Source: Pseudomonas sp. GM21 (GTDB lineage Bacteria; Pseudomonadota; Gammaproteobacteria; Pseudomonadales; Pseudomonadaceae). Taken from it: a stretch of DNA of 64,000 nt. Of the stretch, positions 49,787 through 58,452 are shown one piece after another. The stretch is taken from NCBI RefSeq assembly GCF_000282215.1, contig NZ_AKJS01000141.1, positions 1 to 64,000 on the forward strand, given 5' to 3'. Below the pieces are notes generated by a model. It ran no database searches and was not told where the DNA came from. It saw only the letters and a program-made list of their open reading frames with translations. Positions within the stretch are counted from its first letter, which is position 1. The number at the start of each line of letters is the position of its first letter. Made by a program: the position numbers and the translations under genes.

Positions 49787-52558
49787 ATGAGCCAAGCCCC
49801 CCTCGTCCTGGTGGACGGTTCTTCTTACCTGTACCGCGCCTTTCACGCGCTGCCACCGCTGACCACGTCCAAAGGCCTGCCGACCGGTGCGGTCAAGGGC
49901 GTTTTGAACATGCTCAAGAGTCTGCGCAAGCAGTACCCGGACAGTCCATTCGCCGTGGTGTTCGACGCCAAGGGTGGGACCTTTCGCGATGACATGTACG
50001 CCGAATACAAGGCCAACCGTCCGAGCATGCCCGACGACATGCGCGTGCAAATCGAGCCGCTGCACCAGAGCGTAATCGCCCTGGGCTTCCCGCTGCTGTG
50101 CGTCGAAGGCGTCGAGGCCGATGACGTGATCGGTACCCTGGCCCGCAGCAGCGCGGCGGCGGACCGCCCAGTGATCATCTCCACCGGCGACAAGGACATG
50201 GCGCAACTGGTCGACGGCCACATTACCTTGGTCAATACCATGACCGGTAGCAGCATGGACGTGGAGGGCGTGAAGGAGAAATTCGGCGTCGCTCCCGAGC
50301 AGATCATCGATTATCTGGCACTGATGGGCGACTCTTCCGACAACATCCCGGGCGTTCCGGGTATTGGCCCGAAGACCGCTTCCGGCCTGTTGGTGGGTGT
50401 GAATGGCGGCCTGACCGAACTGTATGCACAGCTCGACATCGTCCCGACCCTGCCGATTCGCGGGGCGAAAACCCTGCCGGCCAAGCTCGAAGAGCACAAG
50501 GAGATGGCGTTCCTCTCCTACCAACTGGCAACCATCAAGATCGACGTGCCGCTGGACATTGGCCTTGATGACTTGCAAATGGGCAAACCGGATCACGACA
50601 AGCTCGCTGAGCTGTACACCTTGCTGGAGTTCAAGAGCTGGTTCGAAGACAACCAGCGCGATGCCAAACGCTCCGGCCAGGAAGTGACTGCGCCAGTGGT
50701 TGAAGAAGCCGTCGCCGAGACTGAGCTCAAATACACAACAATCCTCACCCAGGCCGATTTCGACCTGTGGCTGAAGAAACTCAACGACGCCAAGCTGATC
50801 GCCTTCGATACGGAAACCACCGGCATTGATGCGCAACAGGCACAACTGGTCGGTCTGTCGTTCGCTGTACAAGCCAACGAAGCGGCCTATATCCCGCTGA
50901 CCCATTCCTACATGGGCGTGCCGGATCAGCTGGACCGCGACACCGTGCTTCGCGCAGTGAAGCCGATTCTGGAAGATCCGAACAAGCTCAAGGTTGGCCA
51001 GCACGCCAAGTTCGACATGAACATTTTGGCGAACTGCGCCATCGGCGGCGATCAGAGCTGCGGTATCACCGTGCGAGGCATCGCTTTCGACACCATGCTC
51101 GAATCCTACGTGCTGGACTCCACGGCGACCCGCCACGATATGGACAGCCTGGCGCTCAAGTACCTGAATCACACCACCACGAGTTTTCAGGACATCGCCG
51201 GCAAAGGCGCCAAGCAACTGACGTTTGACCAGATTTCACTGGAACTGGCCGGGCCTTACGCCGCCGAAGACGCCGACGTGACCCTGCGCCTGCATCAAAC
51301 GTTGCAGGAAAAGCTCAATGCCATCCCGAGCCTGAGCAAAGTCCTCAGCGAAATCGAAATGCCGCTGGTACCGGTGCTCGCGCGGATTGAACGCCAGGGT
51401 GCATTGGTCGACGCCAATCTGCTGGGCATTCAGAGTGTGGAACTGGGCGAGAAGATGGTCGCCCTCGAGCGTGAGGCGTTCGCCATCGCCGGCGAAGAGT
51501 TCAACCTGGGCTCGCCCAAGCAATTAGGCGTGATTCTGTACGAAAAACTCGGCCTGCCGGTTCTCAGCAAAACGGCCAAGGGCCAGGCCTCCACCGCCGA
51601 AGCCGTACTGGCCGAACTGGCCGAGCAGGATTTCCCGCTGCCCAAGGTGCTGATGCAGTACCGCTCAATGAGCAAGTTGAAAAGCACCTACACGGATCGC
51701 CTGCCGGAACAGATCAATCCGCGTACAGGGCGAATCCACACGTCTTATCATCAGGCCGTCGCGGCGACCGGGCGTTTGTCGTCCAGTGATCCAAACCTGC
51801 AGAACATTCCGATCCGCACCGCCGAAGGCCGTCGCATTCGTCAGGCGTTTGTGGCACCAACCGGCTACAAATTGCTGGCAGCGGACTACTCGCAGATCGA
51901 ACTGCGGATCATGGCCCATCTGGCCAAGGACGAAGGGCTGCTGCACGCCTTCCGCAATGATCTGGACGTGCACAAAGCTACCGCAGCTGAAGTTTTCGGT
52001 GTTGAACTGGCGGATGTGACCACTGATCAGCGTCGTAGCGCCAAGGCGATCAACTTCGGCTTGATCTACGGCATGAGTGCGTTTGGCCTGGCCAAGCAGA
52101 TCGGGGTGGATCGCAAGCAGTCGCAGGCGTACATCGACCGTTATTTCGCCCGCTACCCTGGCGTGCTGCAATACATGGAGCGCACTCGCGCCCAGGCTGC
52201 CGAACAAGGTTTTGTCGAGACGATCTTCGGTCGCCGTCTGTACCTGCCGGAAATCAATGCGAAAAACCCGGCCCTGCGCAAAGGTGCCGAGCGCACGGCG
52301 ATCAACGCGCCGATGCAAGGCACGGCGGCGGATATCATCAAGAAAGCCATGGTGGCTGTGGATAACTGGCTGACCTCCTCAGGCCTCGACGCCAAAGTCA
52401 TCTTGCAGGTGCACGATGAATTGGTGCTTGAGGTCCGTGAGGATTTGGTCGATCAGGTTCGCGAGGAAATTCGCCTCCACATGAGCAACGCGGTGAAGCT
52501 GGATGTGCCGCTGTTGGTAGAGGTTGGGGTCGGAAATAACTGGGACGAGGCTCACTAA
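49787..52558 (+). CDS. polA: DNA polymerase I
   Basis: A 923-residue enzyme with three domains: 5'-3' exonuclease (about 1-290, with GDKDMAQLV and GDSSDNIPGVPGIGPKTAS), 3'-5' exonuclease (about 320-520, with the active FDTETTG motif, so proofreading is probably retained) and polymerase (about 530-923, with ADYSQIELRIMAHL and QVHDELVLEV). Start at ATG 49787. A stem of 52571-52580 with 52600-52609 lies just after the stop, followed by the ersA region. Confidence 0.97.
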   Translation: MSQAPLVLVDGSSYLYRAFHALPPLTTSKGLPTGAVKGVLNMLKSLRKQYPDSPFAVVFDAKGGTFRDDMYAEYKANRPSMPDDMRVQIEPLHQSVIALGFPLLCVEGVEADDVIGTLARSSAAADRPVIISTGDKDMAQLVDGHITLVNTMTGSSMDVEGVKEKFGVAPEQIIDYLALMGDSSDNIPGVPGIGPKTASGLLVGVNGGLTELYAQLDIVPTLPIRGAKTLPAKLEEHKEMAFLSYQLATIKIDVPLDIGLDDLQMGKPDHDKLAELYTLLEFKSWFEDNQRDAKRSGQEVTAPVVEEAVAETELKYTTILTQADFDLWLKKLNDAKLIAFDTETTGIDAQQAQLVGLSFAVQANEAAYIPLTHSYMGVPDQLDRDTVLRAVKPILEDPNKLKVGQHAKFDMNILANCAIGGDQSCGITVRGIAFDTMLESYVLDSTATRHDMDSLALKYLNHTTTSFQDIAGKGAKQLTFDQISLELAGPYAAEDADVTLRLHQTLQEKLNAIPSLSKVLSEIEMPLVPVLARIERQGALVDANLLGIQSVELGEKMVALEREAFAIAGEEFNLGSPKQLGVILYEKLGLPVLSKTAKGQASTAEAVLAELAEQDFPLPKVLMQYRSMSKLKSTYTDRLPEQINPRTGRIHTSYHQAVAATGRLSSSDPNLQNIPIRTAEGRRIRQAFVAPTGYKLLAADYSQIELRIMAHLAKDEGLLHAFRNDLDVHKATAAEVFGVELADVTTDQRRSAKAINFGLIYGMSAFGLAKQIGVDRKQSQAYIDRYFARYPGVLQYMERTRAQAAEQGFVETIFGRRLYLPEINAKNPALRKGAERTAINAPMQGTAADIIKKAMVAVDNWLTSSGLDAKVILQVHDELVLEVREDLVDQVREEIRLHMSNAVKLDVPLLVEVGVGNNWDEAH

Positions 52559-52669
52559 TCCGTCTAAACAGGCGTTTCTGTTGCGGCATAGCGCCGTGGC
52601 AGAAGCGCCGAGCGCTGCTATTTCATAAAGATGCCTGGCGTTATTTCCAATCGATTTGGAACTTCTTCG

Positions 52670-52697
52670 GAACTAAACCCGTCAACCGCCACTCAGA
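52670..52697 (+). promoter_or_regulatory. AlgU (sigma-22) type promoter of ersA
   Basis: GAACTA (52670-52675), a 17-bp spacer and TCAGA (52693-52697) resemble the AlgU consensus, with one change in the -35 box. A perfect GAACTT at 52659-52664 has only TCAAC at 17 bp, so it fits less well. In P. aeruginosa ersA is AlgU-dependent. Confidence 0.6.
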
Positions 52698-52702
52698 GTT
52701 AC

Positions 52703-52835
52703 TGAATGGCTGGTGAAGCCCTTCGATGCTCCTATGTTGTGTTAAGTGTTGGCAGATAATCTGGACCCCGCCCTAGCGGTCCGGAACTTGAGCCCCGGAA
52801 CTTCCCCCTCCCCATAGAAGTCCGGGGTTTTTTTT
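52703..52835 (+). ncRNA. ersA: Small RNA ErsA
   Basis: Predicted transcript of about 133 nt from the AlgU-type promoter to a terminator at 52793-52835, close to the 132 nt of P. aeruginosa ErsA. The place, between polA and engB, is that of ErsA (and of Spot 42 in E. coli). It contains a C-rich part (CTTCCCCCTCCCC) that can pair with Shine-Dalgarno sequences, as ErsA does on algC and oprD, and a second hairpin at 52763-52782. The exact ends are inferred. Confidence 0.75.
52793..52835 (+). terminator. Terminator of ersA
   Basis: CCCCGGAACTTC pairs with GAAGTCCGGGG (one bulged A), then eight T residues. Confidence 0.92.
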
Positions 52836-52858
52836 GCCTGCCGTTTGCCTCAAGGGCT

Positions 52859-53500
52859 TTACTCGGCAGCTTCGGAACCCTTGTCCGCCAGCTCCATCCA
52901 GCCCGCCAGTACCGTGTAGGCGTCTTCCAGACCCAAGCGTTTTGGCGCCGAAAACAGCTGGATACTGACCGCATCCCCCCAACCCTTACGGATATCGGCC
53001 TGGACTTTGAGCAGGACGTTTTTCGCCGCCCCGTACGTCAGCTTGTCGGCTTTGGTCAGCAAAATATGCATGGGCATGCCGCTGGCGACGGCCCAATCAA
53101 GCATCAACAAGTCGAAGTCGGTCATTGGATGACGGATGTCCATCATCAAAATCAGACCTTTCAAACTCTCGCGACCACCCAGATACGCTTCCAGGTGACG
53201 CTGCCAGTGCAGCTTCAACGGGATAGGTACTTTTGCATAACCGTAACCCGGAAGGTCGACCAGACGACGATCATCGTCTAGCTTGAAGAAGTTCAAGAGC
53301 TGCGTGCGCCCCGGAGTTTTCGAGGTTCGCGCAAGACTGGCGTGCGTCAGGGTGTTCAGCGCACTGGACTTGCCGGCGTTGGAACGGCCGGCGAAGGCCA
53401 CTTCAAAGCCTTCATCGTCCGGGCATTGATCGACTTTGGCAGCGCTGAGCATGAAGGTGGACTGTTGGCACAGGCCGAGGATGGGATTCTTGAGTTGCAT
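52859..53500 (-). CDS. engB: Ribosome biogenesis GTPase EngB/YsxC
   Basis: A 213-residue essential GTPase with G1 GRSNAGKSS, G3 DLPGYGYA, G4 LTKADKL and the TrmE-like fold. Helps assemble the large ribosomal subunit. The start at 53500 (MQLKNPILGLCQQSTF) is the family start; the longer frame to 53665 adds no conserved residues. It is convergent with ersA. Confidence 0.95.
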   Translation of the reverse strand: MQLKNPILGLCQQSTFMLSAAKVDQCPDDEGFEVAFAGRSNAGKSSALNTLTHASLARTSKTPGRTQLLNFFKLDDDRRLVDLPGYGYAKVPIPLKLHWQRHLEAYLGGRESLKGLILMMDIRHPMTDFDLLMLDWAVASGMPMHILLTKADKLTYGAAKNVLLKVQADIRKGWGDAVSIQLFSAPKRLGLEDAYTVLAGWMELADKGSEAAE

Positions 53501-53691
53501 GGGATTTCCGATGTGGGCGGCGCCGGGAATGGACGCGGCAAGCGGTGTCGTTTCCGTTTCAGTGACGCCAGTATATAATGCCGCAGATTTTGTGTGCGCT
53601 TTGTCCCAGCGTAGGATGAAGATCACGAGAGCGATTGACCTTGATTGCGCACTAGAACGCAACATGCTCTCAACCCTGAAAAGGTCGTTTT

Positions 53692-53982
53692 ATGACGAAA
53701 TGGCTGCTAGCTGCCGGTGTCTTGATGCCGCTTTACAGCGCTCAGGCTACACAGGATCCGGAAGCTGTGTACAACCGTGTTTGTGGTGCCTGTCATTCCG
53801 GCCAACTACCCATGGCCCCTCAAAAGGGCGATCAGGAAGCTTGGACGCCGAGGTTGGCGAAAGGTATGGAGACGCTGGTGCAACACGTGACCCAGGGTTT
53901 CAAGGCGATGCCGCCGCGTGGTTTGTGCATGGACTGCAGTGCCGAGGATTACCAGGCAATCATCCAGTGGATGAGCGAGTGA
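53692..53982 (+). CDS. Cytochrome c5-like protein
   Basis: A 96-residue periplasmic monohaem cytochrome: signal peptide MTKWLLAAGVLMPLYSAQA, haem motif CGACH (VCGACHSG) and a later Met (AMPPRG) as likely sixth ligand, with CMDCS as an extra Cys pair typical of c5. Directly before the diheme cytochrome c4 gene. Confidence 0.88.
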   Translation: MTKWLLAAGVLMPLYSAQATQDPEAVYNRVCGACHSGQLPMAPQKGDQEAWTPRLAKGMETLVQHVTQGFKAMPPRGLCMDCSAEDYQAIIQWMSE

Positions 53983-54028
53983 TCCCGGTCCATAACTCCT
54001 TAACCCTTAGCCGTAGTTGGATTAGCTG

Positions 54029-54658
54029 ATGAACAAATTGATCGTGAGTCTGCTGTTGACCGTGGGGATCTCCGGCATTGCCCATGCTGCAGGTGAGCCA
54101 GTAAAACCTGGTGACGCCGCCGCAGGCCAGGCAAAAGCCGCTGTATGTGGCGCCTGTCATGGCCCGGATGGCAACAGCATGGCGCCTAACTTTCCGAAAC
54201 TGGCAGGTCAGGGTGAACGCTACCTGACCAAACAGCTGCACGACATAAAGTCGGGCAAGCGCACCGTTCTGGAAATGACCGGCCTGCTGACCAACCTGAG
54301 CGACCAGGATCTGGCTGATATCGCGGCCTACTTCGCCAAACAGAACGGCAGTGTTGGAGCCGCCGACCCTAAAATCGTGGCTCGCGGTGAAGCCCTGTTC
54401 CGCGGCGGCGACCTGGCCAAGGGCCTGCCGGCCTGCACCGGTTGCCACTCTCCAGACGGCAAGGGCAATGCGACCGCCGGCTTCCCTCATCTGGGCGGCC
54501 AGCATGCTCAATACGTCGCCAAGCAACTGACCGATTTCCGCAAGGAAGAAGGCGGACGCACCAACGATGGCGATGCCAAAACCATGCAGACAATCGCCAA
54601 ACGACTGAGCGACGAAGATATCGCCGCCGTGTCCAGCTACATTCAAGGCCTGCACTAA
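54029..54658 (+). CDS. Diheme cytochrome c4
   Basis: A 209-residue two-domain cytochrome with haem motifs CGACH and CTGCH. Signal peptide MNKLIVSLLLTVGISGIAHA. It can deliver electrons to terminal oxidases such as the cox locus in this window or cbb3 oxidases. It follows the c5 gene by 46 bp and is followed by a terminator. Confidence 0.95.
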   Translation: MNKLIVSLLLTVGISGIAHAAGEPVKPGDAAAGQAKAAVCGACHGPDGNSMAPNFPKLAGQGERYLTKQLHDIKSGKRTVLEMTGLLTNLSDQDLADIAAYFAKQNGSVGAADPKIVARGEALFRGGDLAKGLPACTGCHSPDGKGNATAGFPHLGGQHAQYVAKQLTDFRKEEGGRTNDGDAKTMQTIAKRLSDEDIAAVSSYIQGLH

Positions 54659-54736
54659 GGCCGGTTGATCGGGCGTTGCGAGTGATGAACATCTCATGCA
54701 ACGTTAACGCTCGATTAATCCGTCGCAGCAAGTATA

Positions 54737-54764
54737 AAAAGGGTGGCTTAGGCCGCCCTTTTTT
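54737..54764 (+). terminator. Terminator of the cytochrome genes
   Basis: GGGTGGC-TTAG-GCCGCCC with A residues before and TTTTTT after. Confidence 0.9.
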
Positions 54765-54787
54765 GTGGCCGCTGCCGTTACACTACA

Positions 54788-54815
54788 GAACTCAAGCCCG
54801 CCAGGACCTGTCTGA
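54788..54815 (+). promoter_or_regulatory. AlgU (sigma-22) type promoter of dsbA
   Basis: GAACTC (54788-54793), a 17-bp spacer and TCTGA (54811-54815), an exact -10 match to the AlgU consensus. The start falls about 35 bases before the dsbA ATG. In P. aeruginosa dsbA rises in mucoid, AlgU-active cells, so motif and gene agree. Confidence 0.72.
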
Positions 54816-54858
54816 AAACAGGTCGCGCGAGGCGACCAAAATTGTCCAGGAGTAAAGC

Positions 54859-55500
54859 ATGCGTAATCTGATCATCAGCGCCGCGTTCGTCGCTGCCAGC
54901 CTGTTCGGCATGACTGCCCAAGCCGCCGAAGCCCCCGCTGCCCCCTATGTCGAACTGACCAATCCGGTTCCGGTCGCAGTGCCTGGCAAGATCGAAGTGG
55001 TGGAGTTGTTCTGGTATGGCTGCCCGCACTGCTACGCATTCGAACCGGTAATCAATCCTTGGGTCGAGAAGCTGCCCTCCGATGTGAATTTTGTGCGCAT
55101 TCCAGCGATGTTCGGCGGCCCTTGGGACGCACACGGCCAACTGTTCCTGACCCTTGAAGCCATGGGCGTCGAGCATCAGGTTCACACGGCGGTTTTCGAA
55201 GCCATCCAGAAAGAACACAAGAAGCTGGTCACTCCAGAAGAAATGGCAGAGTTCCTGGCCACTCAGGGCGTTGACAAGGACAAGTTCCTGGCCACCTTCA
55301 ACTCCTTCGCCATCAAGGGCCAGATCACCAAAGCCAAAGACCTTGCGAAGAAGTATGAAATTTCCGGCGTACCGACCATGATCGTCAACGGTAAATATCG
55401 CTTTGACGTGGGCTCCGCCGGCGGTGCCGAGCAAGCCCTGAAACTGGCCGATACACTGGTCGACAAAGAGCGAGCGGCTAGCAAGGCTGCCGCCAACTAA
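54859..55500 (+). CDS. dsbA: Thiol:disulfide interchange protein DsbA
   Basis: A 213-residue periplasmic oxidase that makes disulfides in exported proteins. Signal peptide ends MTAQA; active site Cys55-Pro-His-Cys58 (FWYGCPHCYAF), and the cis-Pro loop SGVPTMIVNG follows. An AlgU-type promoter is upstream. It is the first gene of a run with the EEP-family gene 15 bp downstream. Confidence 0.96.
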   Translation: MRNLIISAAFVAASLFGMTAQAAEAPAAPYVELTNPVPVAVPGKIEVVELFWYGCPHCYAFEPVINPWVEKLPSDVNFVRIPAMFGGPWDAHGQLFLTLEAMGVEHQVHTAVFEAIQKEHKKLVTPEEMAEFLATQGVDKDKFLATFNSFAIKGQITKAKDLAKKYEISGVPTMIVNGKYRFDVGSAGGAEQALKLADTLVDKERAASKAAAN

Positions 55501-55514
55501 GCGAAGCGACTGCC

Positions 55515-56393
55515 ATGCGCCGCTGGGGAACTGAACGCGTTGTTGGCCTGCATGATCCACGGGTCAACGAACATCACCTGGAGTCGACGGGCTTGCCCGC
55601 AGACAGTCGACTGCGCTTGCTCAGTTTTAATATCCAGGTCGGCATCAGTACCGAGCGGTATCGGCACTACCTGACCCGAGGCTGGCAACACTTGTTGCCG
55701 CACACCGGGCGTGCCGACAATCTGCAAAAAATCGGCAACCTGCTGGGCGACTTCGATCTGGTCGCCTTGCAGGAAGCCGATGGCGGTAGCCTGCGATCAG
55801 GCTACGTCAATCAAGTCGAACACCTGGCGCAACTCGGCGCCTTCCCCTACTGGTATCAACAGCTCAATCGCAACCTCGGTCGCCTCGGCCAGCACAGCAA
55901 TGGCGTGCTCAGCCGCTTGCGCCCGTGGGCGATTGAAGATCACCCGCTGCCGGGCCCCAAGGGTCGCGGAGCGATTCTGGTGCGCTTCGGCGAAGGTCCG
56001 GAGGCGTTGGTGGTGGTCATGATGCATCTGGCGCTGGGCGCTCGCGTGCGCAGCCTCCAACTGGCTTACATCCGCGAGTTGATCGGCGGCTATAAACACC
56101 AAGTGCTGATGGGCGACATGAATACCCATGCCAGCGACTTGCTGCAAAACTCCCCGTTGCGTGACCTCGGCCTGCTCGCGCCGCAATTGGAAGCGACATT
56201 CCCTAGCTGGCGCCCACAACGCTGCCTGGACCATATTCTGCTAAGCCCGACGCTGACCCTTGAAAAGGTCCAGGTCCTGGCACAGCCCATTTCCGATCAC
56301 CTGCCGGTCGCGGTAGAGATTCGTCTGCCGGGTTCGCTCACGGCAGATGCATTACCCGCGTTGAGCCCTGCCCCTCGCGGACCCCATGAATGA
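55515..56393 (+). CDS. Endonuclease/exonuclease/phosphatase family protein
   Basis: A 292-residue EEP-fold protein. Metal and catalytic residues are seen in LLSFNIQVGI, LVALQEADGG, and MGDMNTHASDLLQ with the final ISDHLPVAVEIRL. No signal peptide, so cytoplasmic. Substrate unknown; the family covers nucleases and phosphatases. Its 3' end overlaps dgcH by four bases (ATGA). Confidence 0.87.
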   Translation: MRRWGTERVVGLHDPRVNEHHLESTGLPADSRLRLLSFNIQVGISTERYRHYLTRGWQHLLPHTGRADNLQKIGNLLGDFDLVALQEADGGSLRSGYVNQVEHLAQLGAFPYWYQQLNRNLGRLGQHSNGVLSRLRPWAIEDHPLPGPKGRGAILVRFGEGPEALVVVMMHLALGARVRSLQLAYIRELIGGYKHQVLMGDMNTHASDLLQNSPLRDLGLLAPQLEATFPSWRPQRCLDHILLSPTLTLEKVQVLAQPISDHLPVAVEIRLPGSLTADALPALSPAPRGPHE

Positions 56394-58351
56394 GCGACGA
56401 AACACAGCGCTGGAAAGAGAAGTACCTCAAAAACATCGAACAACAGGAAAAGCTTGAACGTCGCTGGGACGCCCGGCTTGACCTGCTGCGCCGTGGGCTG
56501 GTGCGTAGCACTCTGGCGGCTGAGGGTACCGACCGCGCCGTCGACCAATGCATGAAAGAGATGCGCGAAGTCGTGCGCACCGATGACATGGACGCCGCCT
56601 TGGCCGCCCTGCTGCCGCGACTTGAAAAAGCCGTGCTCGATTCCGAAAAGCGCCGGGAAACCCGAATCAGTCAGACCAGCGCCGCACTGACAGCGCTGGT
56701 CTCGCAACTGCAATCATTGCCGCTGCCTCGGGAAGTGAGCCGACCACTCAAGAGCTTTGCCAAAAAACTCGAGGGTAGAGTCAGTCAGGCCCGCGAAATT
56801 CCGTTGCTGCTCAGCGAACTAAGCGGCCTGCAAGGCAAGGCCTTGAACCAGTTGGAGACCCCAGCCGAACCTGACCGGCCCGGTTTTCTGCAGAGACTGT
56901 TCGGCAGCCGCGAAGCTGACGAGGAAGTGTCACAGGTCATCGCACCTTCCGTTCACACCACGGCTGCGCAACCTGTGGAGCCCGCTGCCGAAATTGCACA
57001 TGTCGATCACGCATCGAGTGAGGACCGGCCGTCAGTTACACAACTAGTGGCACCCGCCTGTGAAGTGGTAGCACTTGTCCCGCCCGCCCTTGAAGCAGTC
57101 GCCGCCTGGACGCCAGCTCCAGAACCACAAACAGCGTCGGACAATGAACACCAGGAAGAGCCCACCCTTCCCTTCCTCGCCCCCGTCATTGCGATCCAAC
57201 CGGCAATCAATCCCGATGAGCTGACCCCGGCATTTACGACCATTGATCCTGAGCACAGCGAACCAGAGCACTTCCTCTACGCCTTGCCTGACTCACCGGA
57301 GCCGTCCTACAGCTCTGTCGCCAAACACATCGAAGACACACTGCTCGGCCTGCTCGACGATTTGACATTACCGGAACGCCACCGACCCCAAGCGGAAGCG
57401 ATGCGGGATCGCCTTCAACATGGTTTGAACTGGTATGAGCTGATTCCGATCCTCGACGATCTAGCGACCCTGATGTTGGCGATAAACCACGGCGGCGAGC
57501 ACGAATTCGAAGCCTATTTACAGCAACTCAATGAACGCCTGGAATCCTTCCAGAGCAACTTGAAGGCGGCCAGCGAAGGGCACGCCGACAGCCGCTCTGC
57601 GGCGCGGCAGATGGATACGCAGATCCGCGAACAGGTCGATGGCTTGCACAGCAGCATGCAGGAAGCGGCGGACCTGGACGACCTCAAACTCGTTCTGGAG
57701 AATCATCTGGAAGGCCTGCTTGGCACCATGGATCACCACCAGAAGCAGCGCGATGAGCGTGAACAAGCGGTCGCAGCACGGTTACACAGCCTGGCGGAGC
57801 GGGTGGCGCACATGGAGCAGGAAGCGCAGGGTTATCGGGAGCACCTTGAAGAGCAACGCCAGAAAGCGTTGATCGATCCGCTCACCGCCCTGCCCAATCG
57901 AGCCGCTTGGAGCGAACGCCTGGATCACGAAGTCGGCCAATGGCAGCGGCACGGCAATACCTTGTTGCTGGCCATGCTCGATCTCGATCACTTCAAACGT
58001 ATTAACGACAACTATGGCCACCTGGCAGGCGACAAAGTGCTGAAGATCATCGCCAACGTGATGCGCAAGCGCCTGCGCGGTACCGATTTCGTCGCGCGAT
58101 TTGGTGGCGAGGAGTTTGTGCTTCTGATGCCCGGCACCGTGCCGGCAGTCGGTGCAAAACTGCTGGAAACCCTGCGCGCCTCGATCGAGGCTTGCCCATT
58201 TCACTTTAAAGGTGAGCGCGTAACCATCACTATTTCCATGGGCTTTACGGTGCTTAAACCCGATGAAAATAGCGATATGGCCCTCAAAAGAGCCGATCAG
58301 GCGCTGTATCGCGCCAAAAATGCCGGGCGCAATCGAGTAGAGGCCGGCTAA
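56390..58351 (+). CDS. dgcH: Diguanylate cyclase DgcH-type
   Basis: A 653-residue cytoplasmic protein that makes c-di-GMP. The long N-terminal half is helical with a low-complexity Pro/Ala/Glu-rich stretch (about 190-290) and no membrane segment. The GGDEF domain (about 485-650) has an active GGEEF (572-576) and a product-inhibition site RGTD (563-566) five residues before it, the canonical spacing. PA5487 has the same position after the EEP gene. Confidence 0.92.
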   Translation: MSDETQRWKEKYLKNIEQQEKLERRWDARLDLLRRGLVRSTLAAEGTDRAVDQCMKEMREVVRTDDMDAALAALLPRLEKAVLDSEKRRETRISQTSAALTALVSQLQSLPLPREVSRPLKSFAKKLEGRVSQAREIPLLLSELSGLQGKALNQLETPAEPDRPGFLQRLFGSREADEEVSQVIAPSVHTTAAQPVEPAAEIAHVDHASSEDRPSVTQLVAPACEVVALVPPALEAVAAWTPAPEPQTASDNEHQEEPTLPFLAPVIAIQPAINPDELTPAFTTIDPEHSEPEHFLYALPDSPEPSYSSVAKHIEDTLLGLLDDLTLPERHRPQAEAMRDRLQHGLNWYELIPILDDLATLMLAINHGGEHEFEAYLQQLNERLESFQSNLKAASEGHADSRSAARQMDTQIREQVDGLHSSMQEAADLDDLKLVLENHLEGLLGTMDHHQKQRDEREQAVAARLHSLAERVAHMEQEAQGYREHLEEQRQKALIDPLTALPNRAAWSERLDHEVGQWQRHGNTLLLAMLDLDHFKRINDNYGHLAGDKVLKIIANVMRKRLRGTDFVARFGGEEFVLLMPGTVPAVGAKLLETLRASIEACPFHFKGERVTITISMGFTVLKPDENSDMALKRADQALYRAKNAGRNRVEAG

Positions 58352-58452
58352 CGGCCATTTGTTCCATTTTGTTGAAAACAGCGCATTTGCCGTCGGCACT
58401 CAAAGCAGTACGTTACACTGTTGCATTACTGTCTTGTGTGTACAGACTTGCC

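Larger units (their letters stand above)
52559..52858. other. Non-coding polA-engB gap with a hairpin and ersA
   Basis: No protein gene. GGCGTTTCTG (52571-52580) pairs with CAGAAGCGCC (52600-52609) directly after the polA stop, without a T-run. From about 52670 comes an AlgU-type promoter and then the sRNA ersA with its terminator, both listed separately. Confidence 0.7.

Noticed and set aside
49751..51217. 488-residue open frame on the minus strand
   Set aside because: Antisense to polA; no ribosome site or domain.
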